From positions 1,865,893-1,929,892 of the forward strand of contig SCFE01000008.1 of NCBI GenBank assembly GCA_004352715.1: a stretch of 64,000 nt of DNA, in the 5' to 3' direction. Under the pieces are notes generated by a model. It was not told the origin of the DNA. It saw nothing but the letters and a program-made list of their open reading frames with translations, and searched no databases. Position numbers and translations under genes: made by a program. This DNA comes from Hofstenia miamia (lineage: Eukaryota > Xenacoelomorpha > Acoela). Of this stretch, positions 43,024 to 54,275 are shown piece after piece. Every line of letters begins with the position of its first letter. Within the stretch, counting starts at the first letter, position 1.

Positions 43024-44057
43024 AGTTGGCTGCAAAAAAATGAGACTAGAAAAAAGGCATATTACTTTTGAACTAGTGAACGTAACAACTCCAGAAAGGT
43101 GCGATTTTAAAGATAAATTAAAGGACTATAAGTAAAAAGCATTAAAGTTTAATTTGTTTTCCTCCTGTAGAAATAACTTCATTCAAACGAACTGAAACTG
43201 ATTTCATTAAATTGGACTTCATTTCAAACGTCAAAATGTGTTGAATTTCTTGAATTTTTTCTTTTAAATCAGATATATTTTTCGTATTTTTCTTCTCAAC
43301 GGCATTTTTCAATATCTGCCACACGTTTTCGATTGGAGAAAGATCAGCAGAACTTGGTGGCCATTGCAAAAACTGGAAATTATTTTCAGAAAACCAATTT
43401 TTTGTTTTTGCTGACGTGTGCGGGGTTGCTCCGTCCTGTTGGAGTATCCATCCATCATCATATAAAGCATCAGCATAAGGCATAAATTCAGCTATAATTT
43501 GGCAATATCTTTGACTGTCGATTGTGGCTTTTCCGTCTAAAATTTTCAAATAAAACCCACGATAGGAAAGTGCTCCCCAAACCATAATTTTTTGGTCGAA
43601 CTTTGGAACCGCTTTTGTTGGTCTTGGACATTTCTTTGACGACCACACTTGTACTTTGTTTCTGTGTAGTTGAAATACGCACTCATCAGTTATCCAAACA
43701 TCTTCAAAAGTGTAGTCTTTCCAATCTTTCACGAAATTTAATCTTTTTTCTTGATGTTCTTTTGTAATCAGAAGTCGATTTTTTCTTCCAATTTTTGTAA
43801 CTCCACTTTTTTTCAGTGTTCTCTGAACTGTGGTTTCATGCAGAGAGATGTCGGCTTCATTTTGAAGTCGGTTTGGAATTTTTTTCCCAGAAATATAGGG
43901 ATTTTTGAGAGCAATTGCGACTGTTTTCTGAATGAATTTTCCAATAATTTTTCGAGGGCGTCCACTTCCTTTTCTTCTTTTGAGAGATTCTCCTTGTCGA
44001 ATTTTTTTCAGCCTCCATAATTCATTCCATGTATTATAAATATTGAGTTTTTAAATT
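43024..44057 (-). pseudogene. Tc1/mariner transposase (DD34E), 5'-truncated
   Basis: Cut-and-paste transposase of the Tc1 group. On - an open frame of about 300 codons runs from about 44055 to a stop at 43142. It has the second helix-turn-helix region (GSGRPRK linker, then ISLHETTVQRTLKKSGV), and the catalytic triad in WITDECVF, LQQDGATPHT and LSPIENVW, with 34 residues between the second Asp and Glu, the Tc1 spacing. All three catalytic residues are present. The first HTH and start codon are missing upstream, where a stop at about 44057 and degraded sequence appear. Downstream, TATATAGTTGGCTGCAAAAA at about 43018 looks like the terminal inverted repeat beside a TA target; the partner end was not found. 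Confidence 0.85.
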
Positions 44058-44479
44058 AAAAAACTCTGCAGCAATCACCAATAAATTACAACGACTCAGT
44101 AATAGAAGGGGAATAGTCAGAAATTGATCGTGCTATCAGGCTGAAAGTCGCCGCCAAAATTTCTAGCAATCCCGGAAAATTTATATCACTGTCTGTTATA
44201 AACTGAGTTTTTCTGCTTTTTGATTTTGACTTATCTAAAATAGCAGAATTTGTACTTATATTAAGGAAAATTATATTTCCTGACTTAATCTTGAAAGCTT
44301 AAAAACATCATAAAATAAAGAAGTATAAACATCTTTTTATAATATTGAAAGACACTTGAAACAAAAAGAATTTTCTCTTGCAAATATTCAAACGCAAATG
44401 ACAGTTGTTTAGTTACTTAGTTTTTTTCAATGCTAAGTGAAGTTTGATCAATTCCAAAGCAATGTAAACTATAATATAA
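44058..44479. other. Non-coding, transposon flank
   Basis: Perhaps decayed 5' part of the Tc1 element (44058-44170). No other feature seen. Confidence 0.4.
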
Positions 44480-45010
44480 TAGTAACAAGTGATATGGTAC
44501 AAGAGCACTTAGAAAAACTGGAAAGAACACTGACTATATTGGAGAAAGCAGGATTTTTTATCAATTGAAATAAGTGTGATATATTGAAGGAGAAAATAGT
44601 ATTTCTGGGAAGAGTGATTGAGAAAGGTAGAATATGCATGAAGGACAATGTAAGAGAGATTATCTGAAAAATAAAAAAGCTGAATAACAAAAAGGATATA
44701 CAGATGATAATGGGATTTTTCAACTACTATGGCACCTTTATCCTGAACATTGTTGGTAAAACTGCAAAGATGACCAAACTCATGAGGAAATCAGTACCAT
44801 TTTATGGACGTGGCAAGAACATGAGGAGTTGGACAACATCAAGGAAGAATTAGCAAAACTACCATCATTAAATACGCTAGATTCTAATGAAAAATTTATT
44901 CTAGACCATGATGCCAGCAAGATGGCAATTGGAGCAACAATGGGACAACATAAAAACAGAAAAGAGGTCCCCATACAATTCTTTAGTTGGAAACAAAAGC
45001 AAGCAGTCTA
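44480..45010 (+). pseudogene. Retroelement RT 3' part and RNase H start (third, diverged copy)
   Basis: Begins just after the catalytic box with IVTSDMVQEHLEKLERTLTI, followed by CDILKEKIVFLGRVIEKGRI, KKDIQMIMGFFNYYGTF and the RNase H start FILDHDASKMAIGATM. Stops at about 44568 and 44667 and a frame change near 44800 break it. The body of RNase H is deleted: at about 45005 the sequence jumps from SWKQKQAV to the KWKLNKNGLLYVEA segment before integrase. Confidence 0.85.
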
Positions 45011-46160
45011 AATGGAAACTCAATAAAAATGGACTACTATATGTTGAGGCTCAAAACAACAGAATTGAGATTCCCAACTACTACAAAAGAGAACTAATGT
45101 GGAAAATACATGAAAAAACCCACCTAGGAACAATGTAGACAGAAAACTTTTAATCTGAAATTCATTGCAAAAGCAATAAGGAAGGTGACAGAGGAAATAA
45201 TAAACAAATGTGCTACAAGTTTATTGAATAACAAGCTACATTTCCTGACACAGAGGGCACCCTTAAAAAATCATTGTGACACAACCAAATGAGATAATAC
45301 ATATTGATTTGGAATTGCTATCCAAGGATGAAGAGGGATATCAGCATCTGTTGGTAATGGTAGACAATTTTACCAAATATGCAAGAATGATCCCAAGGAA
45401 GAATACAACAGTAGAAACAACAGTGGAGATATTGTTGAAAGTGTGGATCTTTAAGTTTGGCCCAATGGAAGCAATAATAATAGATAAGGGACCACAGCTT
45501 GAGAGTGGATCATTCCAAGAGATTGTGAAGCTGCTGGAAGCAGTGTGTGAAAGAACAATAACATACCACCAGCAGGTGAATGGAGCCATAGAAAGGTTAA
45601 ACCACACACTCATTAAATTAATAATAGTGGCAATGTGAAGAATTGGCAGAAACAAGTGAAGATAGGTCATCAAAATGGTAGAGTATTTCTATAATACTTT
45701 GGTACATTCAACAATGGGAATGTCCCCTTTTAAAGCAATGTTTGGCAGAGAGGCCAACACACCTCTATTGATGCAGTATTCTAATTACAGCAAAAGAATG
45801 GACAATAAATATGTGAACCATCTAAGAAATCAAATCACAGCAATTCACAAGATGATATACCACAACATCAAGAAGTCAGCAGTGAGACAACAACATAATT
45901 ATAATAGAAAAATCTATGGTCACACATATAAGGTAAGAAATAGGGTATATGCATTCACACCAACAAAACTCACTGACACAAACCAGGTTGAGAAACTAAA
46001 AACTGTATTGTCACAGCCTCACACTATAATACAGATATTATTGAACAATGAGTACATGTTAGACAATAATAGACTATTACATTTTCAAAACCTCAAAAGA
46101 GCAACAGTGGACATCAAGCAAATGAAGATAGATGAGAATGCTGAATTTAAAATAAGCTGA
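45011..46160 (+). pseudogene. Integrase of the third retroelement copy
   Basis: Same family as the two copies above, but clearly diverged. Zinc-finger residues are visible in KIHEKTHLG and, past a stop near 45137, in a NKCATS stretch where the second Cys of C-x-x-C is lost. The core frame (45276-45638) keeps HIDLELL, IIIDKGPQL and NGAIERLNHTL with catalytic Glu at 45591-45593. A TGA at 45636-45638 splits core from the C-terminal frame (45675-46160; MSPFKAMFGREANTPL, YNRKIYGHTYKVRNRVYAF, LDNNRLLHFQNLKRA). The usual TDxG reads IDKG. A (TA)n run at 46286-46316 interrupts the acidic tail. Confidence 0.85.
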
Positions 46161-46283
46161 GTTAATGGCAATGAAATAGTATATGATATGTATGATTTAG
46201 ATAGGAAGACTTTGATGAAGAATTCACAGTGGACATTGGAAATGGAAGTTTAGGAAAGTACTGCCTCAAAGGGCAGGGAGAAG

Positions 46284-46320
<37 letters not shown>

Positions 46321-46565
46321 CGGGTATATGGGACTTTAATTTACTAACTGAATTTAAGAGAATAGAAGAACACAATGCACAAATAATTGAGGAAGAGAGT
46401 ATGATATAATCAGAGGCCAGAGCAGCTCTCAACAACCAACAGGAGAAAGACGATAAAAAGAAGTTCTAAAACCAGATGTTGATTCATATGTGGAAGGGAC
46501 AAGAACAAAGAACTGACTAATAGATGACATAGAGTGAGAAGGTGTCCAAGTAGTCCCCAAAGGCT

Positions 46566-46832
46566 AATTCAAGGGCAGGGAGACAAACAGACACATAGCC
46601 TCTCCCATGAGAGACCTGCAAAGCCAATTCAAGGGCATGCAGAGAACTGGTGAACAGCAGCACAACTTTCCTTCTGAAGGTCCATTTCAAGGGTGGTGTG
46701 ACAGCTGGAGTTCCAGTGGAAAGTGTAAGTGGGGGAAGAACCATGATGATATGGAAGTGATTCAAGGCTGATGATATCAGAACCCACAACTGGTCAAGAG
46801 TTGACAGAGTCAACTGCAAGCCAACTCAAGGG
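46566..46832 (+). repeat. Recurrent ATTCAAGGG spacer (third copy)
   Basis: Motifs at 46566, 46626, 46684, 46759 and 46823 (spacings 60, 58, 75, 64). Positions correspond to those of the other copies, but frame is not kept between all of them. Confidence 0.65.
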
Positions 46833-49108
46833 TGAAGCAGTAGAGACCATCAACACAGATTCACAGCCAATGGACTGTAAACCAAGCACTAGCAGATTAC
46901 CTCTAAGGATAAAACAGCTACACACCTCCTCAGAAACCACATTGAAGCAAACTGTATGATCTAAAGAAAGAGAAAAGCAGAAGTCTAAATTCAATGGAGA
47001 AATGTTGCACCCTTATTTTATGGGGACTACAAAAATGAGACACAATTCATTTGAAAAACTTTTGCCAGAGACAAAAGCCCACATAAGGAAAGTGGCAAAA
47101 ATTGAGGGAAGAAACCTACCATTACTGCTAGAGGCCAACAATAGACTACTAGTAAACATGATAATTAGTTACCCAACAGAAATGAATGAAATGCATGAAA
47201 AGCCATATATATATATGTGGAGCACAGTGCAAGTAACATTCAAGGAAGATATCACTCTCAAAACACAACCTAATGATCATACATATGTTAAGAGAAAAAA
47301 ATACAATAAAAATCTTGAAAAACATTTGGATCAAACACTAAGAGTGGTGAAAGTACAAAAAGTTCTAATCATAATTATAACAAAATCAACATTGGAAAAC
47401 ATCCCCAGACACCTGCTAAATACATTCCTGCAGGTTCAAAATGTATTCCTCTGGAAGAAAAAACCAACAGACACAACAATATCAGAACTAATTTGTTTTA
47501 ATTTACAAATTAATTACTGGGTTCAAGTCTACAGGATCATGGTTGATCCATGCATTGCAATCAACTTATACAACAAAGTCAAAACAATAGAATTAATGAT
47601 GGATGATGAAGATGTTGAGAAAGATAACACACTTTTTATTAAGTGCAGTCTAACTCAATCACAAAAACACTTAAAACAGATTCAGAAAATTTGGGAGAAC
47701 ATGAGGCTACAAAGGAAGACAGAGGAAGAATGGCCAGTAATAAAGATAGAAGCACCATCACAAAAATTCCACAAAACAATAGAGGTGGCCCTAGCAGAAT
47801 TAAATTGGGCCTATGAACTAAACACAAAGAAGGACTTCAAAGTATTAATATTTGAAGAGATATGGTATAGAACAACAGCCTGGCTATTAGTGATCTTCAC
47901 AACAGAAGGTAAGGAATTCAAGTTGTCAATCGCATGTCAGGTAAGACACAAATTAGGAAGAGCATAGAAATTCAAAATATTGCTATCTCTGATCAATATG
48001 CAAAAAAAAACTGGCTCTTAAAAGGCCATGTTGAAAAAATGGAATTGCTGCATAAGATACAAAAGCCAATGCAGTTAATAGAAAAAGCCATCAGCCAGAT
48101 AATAGTGAACAGAAGTCCCATGGGTAAAATATTAATAGTGGAAATAGCAAACAAGACTGGAATATGTCTGAGCAAATTGTCAATATTTGAAGAGCCAATG
48201 AAAAAATGCATGTGGGGTGCAACATCTAAAACATGGTAAAGACAACTTGAGAAGCAACCATGGCTAACAACTAAGAAAATAATAAAGAGAAAACTGGCAA
48301 ACATGGAAGATAAAAGAAAATCAATAACAGATAAAAATGTGCAGCATATTCTTGAAGAAACCATGGAAAGATATGAAAGAGATAGTCTGTGATGCACATT
48401 TACTAAAATCATAAGAGGGTGTAAATGATGAAAAAGGGCGGGATAACAGAGCCCATAAAAGTTTGCAAAATGGTGACAAAATCCCAAAGAGAAATCTTCA
48501 AAGAAGAAGAATTGCTAATGTCAGCACAACTACTATTATCCCTTAAAATGCAGGGGAAAATAAGCATTGAAAAGTGGGGAGGAGTAAATTTGGCTAGAAA
48601 GATAGAATGGATCAATACAGAAGATGAAGGATTTTTAGTAGAGATTAAAGAAATGAAAGAAAGTAAGGAAATCAAAGAAATTATCAAAAAGTCAAAGAGG
48701 AGCAAATGGCAGTGACTATGAAGCTCATGTTCACAGAGGCATTCACTAAAACAGAGTTGGGAAAACTCTTAAAACCATACAATCAGTTAGCTGTCAATGT
48801 TGAGTGCATTACTTCAAAATTAGAAATGAAAGAAAATATACAATTGAAAATGAGAGTAAGAAAGGACTAACTCAAGTATTCTGGAACACAATCACAGATG
48901 GAAAAATGAATTATCCCGCAATGATAGGGCCAGCTACAACTTCAACAATGACAAGGTCATACAGAGAGGTAGAAAGACAAATAAAGGTAAAGATCTTGAT
49001 ATGCAATCACCAGAAACAGTTTCCATACCAATGATATTGCTGAGATGGATGTTGCCAAAAGATGTTAGAGTTGCAAAGGCGTTTATGCATGAGTATAAAT
49101 CAGTAGTA
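46824..49108 (+). pseudogene. Third ORF of the retroelement (third, diverged copy)
   Basis: Carries the same block order as 19350-22121 at visibly lower identity: DCKPSTSRLPL, GEMLHPYFMGTTKM, MIISYPTEMNEMHEKPYIYM, YWVQVYRIMVDPCIAINLY, NTLFIKCSLTQSQ, AYELNTKKDFK, NWLLKGHVEKME, MGKILIVEIANKTGICLSKL, KKCMWGATSKTW, QPWLTTKKIIKRKLAN, EKWGGVNLARKIEWINTEDE, KMNYPAMIGPAT. Long frames survive (47002-47967 and several of about 100 codons). A TGA near 46965, a frame change near 47940, a stop near 48237 and others inactivate it. It is cut at about 49108 in the HEYKS segment, some 130 codons short of the end seen in the + copy. Retained blocks between diverged copies suggest it was once under protein-level constraint. 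Confidence 0.75.
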
Positions 49109-50661
49109 TGACTTGGGTTCTACCCCGTGCCACAAATGACCTTTTGACCTTGGCAGGGATGTCTGGCGTGGTTATGATGTAATTGTGTATTTTGACCATC
49201 TGTCTATCTCTGACGTCATTGGAACATATTCTCTTTTGCTATAATATTTGTTGCCAAACACATTTGTTTGTTGTATAAAATGTAAGCAATTTACCAATAC
49301 ACATTGAGATAAAGCAATTTTCAAAATTCAATGAAATTAGAAATCTTTAACATGTAACCAATTTTTTTACTTGTTTATTCACATAGACTAACTTAGCTTA
49401 CATGTTTTAATTGCTTTTTGTTAATGTACATGACTTGCTTATTTATATGACCTTACTTAGTTTAAATTGTTTAGTTTACTTACTTGTTTTTTTATTAACA
49501 TACATGACATTGGAAATACCAGATTAATTTAGTTTGTATGTTTATTTTACATATTTGTTTTATTTGGTAAAATTTAATAACAAATGTTTAAATCAGAGAG
49601 ATAATAATACTTGTTAGAAGTGTAATGGCTTATTTCAGTAAAAAAGCAAAATAATTTTTCAGAAAAAGCCAAACACTAGTGTATGCAATTTCTAATATTT
49701 AGTAAATGTACATGGTAAAACCCACATACATGTTTAAGACAAGACAAAAATGTAATTTATTCTACACTTTGCTTATAATGATGATATATATCTTACTATT
49801 GAATTTGTCTATTGTCTTAGTTTATCATCATTGCTGTTGAGAGAATTCTGTAGGAAACAAATGCAATGCATATTTGCACATCATGAATTTCACACTGTCA
49901 TATCTAAATTAATGGTTAATAAACAAGTTGTTATTAAAAACGAGATGACATTCACAATCAAAAACACATGATAATTAAAAGCCTAAATAAATTGAATAAA
50001 AAATGTGTATTAACAAACAAACAACATTTCTATTTATGATAAAGTATATAATTAATGTAACATTGGACTGCAAATTCGCAGCAATTTATTAAAATAAAAT
50101 TGATTACATTTTAAAAGAAATATCTGTAAAACTAATTAGAGTTAATATTGTAAAAAAGTGTTAAGAATCAAAACAATATCAGAGATTGCATTATAAAAAT
50201 AGCTTACCAAAAAGTTTTAAATCTTTAAGAGTAGTTGTATTTGTTTTAGCAATGTGAATTTCAATTATGCCAGCTGTGTATATTCATACATGGTGAAAGT
50301 TGCATGCTTTCATAGACAATGTCAACATAAATTTTATCTATGGCCATTGTTCAACTGCCAGAATGTAAACAGAGTACAACCATGTAAAATTCCATTATAC
50401 TGCTCTATGCATAAAGTTGCATCTCTCTACAGACAATGTCAATATTACATGGTTTTATCTATTGTTCAACTGTCAAAATGTATCAAATCATGAAGATTTA
50501 TATCTGCCAAACATGAAATCCCTTTACAATTAAATACCATTTTCAAATCATATAAACTAGAATTTTTCACAATTTGGATTATTACTATCATAAATTGGTT
50601 ATTAATACAAAACATTTTAAAATATCTTATTTTATTTTACATTTTAAAAAATTGTTTATAC
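49109..50661. other. AT-rich non-coding sequence
   Basis: Begins with a less AT-rich 130-bp stretch after the retroelement break. 50270-50345 and 50395-50470 share GTTGCAT..CT..(A/C)AGACAATGTCAA and GTTCAACTG blocks, a small ~120-bp direct repeat. No gene seen. Confidence 0.5.
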
Positions 50662-51330
50662 TTAAATTTCATCCTTGTCTTTGTTATTAAGAGTTAAAGA
50701 AATACTGCTAGTATCATTGAAATGAATGAACTCACCATTTGATGTATGAAAGCTAATTGTAATTCTATAGATGAATGATTTTGAAGTTGGTTTATAAATA
50801 TATGAGTCTTTTCATAATTGATGAATGGCTGATCATTTACACTATATACTGTGAATAAGGGTATTTGATCCAAGTACAGGATGCTACCTCTCTGATAATG
50901 TTGACAAGTAACTATATCAGCATAAATTAAAATATTATGCAGTCCATTTAAAATATCAAAACTATATTTAGCAGTGTTCAAAACATTAACTATTTGATAG
51001 TGACGATCAAACCCCAAAATTTCACCTACCTGATTTAATTCAAATTCATAAGGCATTTCATTTTTTATGACTACTCTTCCACTGGTGACTTCAAAATCCA
51101 ATTTCAGCACTGTTGTAATCATTGGCAAATTTTGTGAAAAAGTACTAAATAGTTTTTCAAAACTTTTTTTGTAATTTGTTTCAGATTTACAAACCGTCAA
51201 TTCAATTTCCATTAAGACTTGGTTAAAAAAGTTAAACACATCTTCTATCTTTTTCATATGAACGCCCTTCAAATAAATACCACGTTTGTTATATTGAATA
51301 CTGTGCTGAAATTCATCAATCTAATTGAAA
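50662..51330 (-). pseudogene. Polinton-type virion-associated protein, 5'-truncated
   Basis: On - the frame from about 51330 reads KRGIYLKGVHMKKIEDVFNF, later MPYEFELNQVGEILGFDRH, then FDILNGLHNILIYADIVTCQ, which fits a Polinton/adintovirus-associated family whose pattern is roughly G-Y-Y-K, L-G-F, and l-Y-V-Y-x-D-I-V. After a frame change near 50790 the C-terminus continues as YRITISFHTSNGEFIHF and ends at TAA 50662-50664, matching the family's closing strand (I-x-I-x-x-R-x-x-x-G-x-x-x-x-F). The N-terminal half and a start codon are absent. The family is from memory; whether it is the penton-type minor capsid protein is uncertain. No TIR or other Polinton gene is adjacent. Confidence 0.5.
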
Positions 51331-52694
51331 ACCTACCACCTTATAATATGACTAAAATACTGGGTTTTATTCAGTAAATATTTTTCAATACGTATTTCTC
51401 ATTGGATTCAAGTATAAAATATTTGCAATAGGAATTTTTATATGAAACATTTCAAGATTGTTGATAACATGTTTTGTTATGAGTGTTGTAAATTGGTTTC
51501 TAGTGTTTATTAATACACATATACAAAATGCTTAAAAATATAAATTTTATATTATAAGAAATTGCCAACATTTTAAATTTTATTGGTGTCTTTTATATTA
51601 AGAATTAAATAAATATTTGGTATATGACTTTTCCATGTTTGTAGACTCAAATTTTTTCCGACGTTTTTTCACTATTGTGACTTACATTTCTTTCTGTTTT
51701 ACCTAACTATTAATTTTACATGCAATTGAAATTCAAATTTAGCATGAGGGAAGGATGATTGAAATAAAGTAATTGCTAGTTTACTAAATTGAATAATACT
51801 ATTTATTATACAATGAGAATATAGAAATGATTTGTATGTGTTTCATTAATGGTAGACTTCTAGAGATACATTTCATCAACTAAGTTAAATAAGTGTAATA
51901 TTAGATAATGAATGCATGTTATGTATAATAATATAATTAGAGATAATATAACCAATACATTTATTCACAGGTTAATATAAAATACTCTAATGATTTGTTT
52001 TGCCTTTTCGAAAAAAAATTAGTTGCCTTCAGGATATATAATTTAAATATAAATTTTAAGACATTCTACAAATCAATGATTGTTAAAGTACTTGCAGTTG
52101 TTTAATAGTTTATGAATTTTAAAATAAAAATTTATTGAGAAACCATTTACATTCACATTTTTCTTCAGTCAATGAGTTAATTTTGATAATCGCAAATGAA
52201 TACATAACACCATTTCAAAAACGAATCAATTAGATGTCATGAAACTCGCAAAAAAGTTTTAATTACAAAAAGACTAACACATTTCATAAAAAAATACATT
52301 TACACAAAAATGATTAAATTTATTGATTTTACAAAACACTTAATTGTACACATTTGCAAAATAGCATTATGATTATGGTTATTAAATTAATTCTACAAAA
52401 TATATATCTTTCAGTAAAAAGAAGCAAAATTTTTAAACTGAAGATGAATATCAAAGCTATATAAAATAAATTTAAGTATATGTATAGTACTTAAAGCTTT
52501 AATTAATATATACTTGTAATTGTTTATAAGATTATAAGGAACATAACAGCAATCATTAAATGATTTAAACTATATTTTGTACATTAAGTATTAAAACAAC
52601 TTAGGAACATTTTCTAAATGTAGAAATAAATAGCATAAATTACAATTATCAGAAACTGATAAAATGAAATAAATACTTTTTCAAGACAGCTTAC
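51331..52694. other. AT-rich non-coding sequence
   Basis: No ORF or repeat recognised. Confidence 0.5.
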
Positions 52695-52924
52695 TGTACC
52701 ATCATCCAAGATAAATAAAAAATAAGCTGCAAACGTCGAGCAGAATGGAAATAAGATTGAAGAAGTGATGATTAGAAATATTGTATTTAGATCAATCAGA
52801 TTAATTTAGATTTATTTGTATTATGCAACCAAAAAATAACATGTGTCAAAAAAGAGAGAATAGTATTGGTCGATAAAAATACTTTTGACAAAACGAGGGG
52901 GCGAAGTCGCTTCCATTATTTTTA

Positions 52925-52937
52925 GCCGCCATCTTGG
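52925..52937 (-). promoter_or_regulatory. YY1-like site in the solo LTR
   Basis: CCAAGATGGCGGC on -, an exact fit to the YY1 consensus core AAnATGGCGGC. It sits 49 bp upstream of TATAAATA. The other two LTRs have the same site 45-46 bp from their TATA boxes. Confidence 0.7.
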
Positions 52938-52985
52938 CAAACAAAGAGTTTAAATTTGAATTGACAGGTACTTTTCTGGATTTAC

Positions 52986-52993
52986 TATAAATA
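52986..52993 (+). promoter_or_regulatory. TATA box of the solo LTR
   Basis: TATAAATA, conserved in the LTRs at 2972-2979 and 11765-11772 (both -). Confidence 0.7.
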
Positions 52994-53844
52994 GGAACAA
53001 AATATTGTAAGTAGTTGATAAAGAATTTTATTCGGAATTCTTATTTTGTTCTACTATAACGGTTTGAATATTTAATACAATGTCAAGCTAATTGAGTGGT
53101 GTTTAGTAGTGGTCTGGATCCATCACAGAGAACGATTCAAGGGTCCCTGTGCCAGACTGTGAAAGTGCACTTATGTTAGGTGTAGGGGTTTTCTCTCTAT
53201 TAGTCGACTAGCAATCACTTACTACATGTACTAAGATAATTAACTGTCAACAAATGGTTGGATATCCAAAACCTAGGGGATATATTAATATTATTTTAGA
53301 TCCAAATTATTGGCCCATAAATGACCGATAAAGTGACCATACATGTATTAAATTATAAATGTAAGGTAGGAAGCTGCTCGAACTAATATATTTAAAAATG
53401 CCATTATATTTTGGCAATGGCTGCATGTAGTATCAAATGAGCAGCTAGTAACGAGTCAGGTTGCAAAAAGAAAGAACACTTTACAAAATAGAGTTTAAGT
53501 CGAATTGTGTCATGTCTTAATTATGAATTGAGCTAGAATAGGGTACCCATAAGCTGTATTGATGAGCTGAGGTGTGGGACTCAAAAAAATGGAGCATCAA
53601 AGGAGTGGTGAAACTGGATGTGGAGATCAGCTTTGGGCAGATGCCCACTATTGATCATTGAATAAAGTACCGCATGGCTTCATCACCTAAATAGTGAATG
53701 GTTAATACTAGTTTACCTTACGTTAACAGAAATAACAGCTGAGCAGTACGAAATAGGTAAATCCCTACCCGCAGAAATACGACTATTGTTATGCAGTAAC
53801 AGGAGATAAACAGTAATAATGCCTGGTAGAGGATGTTACATTAC

Positions 53845-54275
53845 TCATTGTATTCAAATATAAAATATATATCTCGCAATATGCAATTAGGAAAACCACA
53901 TTTTAACTCAATTTCCCACTAAACATTTTAAAATCATATAGAGATTAAGAATGCTTAATAATAAATCCGATTTTGTTAGAGTTTCTAAGGCATAGCATTG
54001 GCAATATATAATGGATTTCCAAGTATTTTTCTACTATTTGAGAGTTTAAAATTTTCATTTTCTTTTTGGTGATTTTTTTGTCTTTTCGAATAAAATTACT
54101 TGCCTTTGGGAATATTTAATTTTCGTTTTGATGATTTTTTGTCTTTTTGAACAAAATTACTTGCCTTTGGGCAGTACTTGCCCATTTTAAGGCATTTTTC
54201 AAATTACATTATGTAGTTGAATGATAAATTTTACTATTTGCTGAAAAGATTACACAATATATAGAATACACACTA
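53845..54275. other. AT-rich non-coding sequence with a short tandem duplication
   Basis: 54057-54115 and 54118-54180 repeat a ~65-bp unit with GATTTTTT(T)GTCTTTT and AAAATTACTTGCCTTTGGG; a related TTTGCCTTTTCGAAAAAAAATTAG-type stretch lies at 52000. Confidence 0.6.

Larger units (their letters stand above)
52695..53840 (+). mobile_element. Solo LTR of the gypsy-class family, 1146 bp
   Basis: Runs from TGTACCATCATCC to GGATGTTACA and is flanked by TTAC on both sides (52691-52694 and 53841-53844), a 4-bp target duplication. No internal coding region follows, so it arose by LTR-LTR recombination. It holds GCCGCCATCTTGG (52925-52937), TATAAATA (52986-52993), ATTCAAGGG (near 53128), an AATAAA at about 53662, and an AGCTTTGGGCAGATGCCCAC palindromic block (near 53627). 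It gives the gap-free length of the LTR. Confidence 0.92.
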
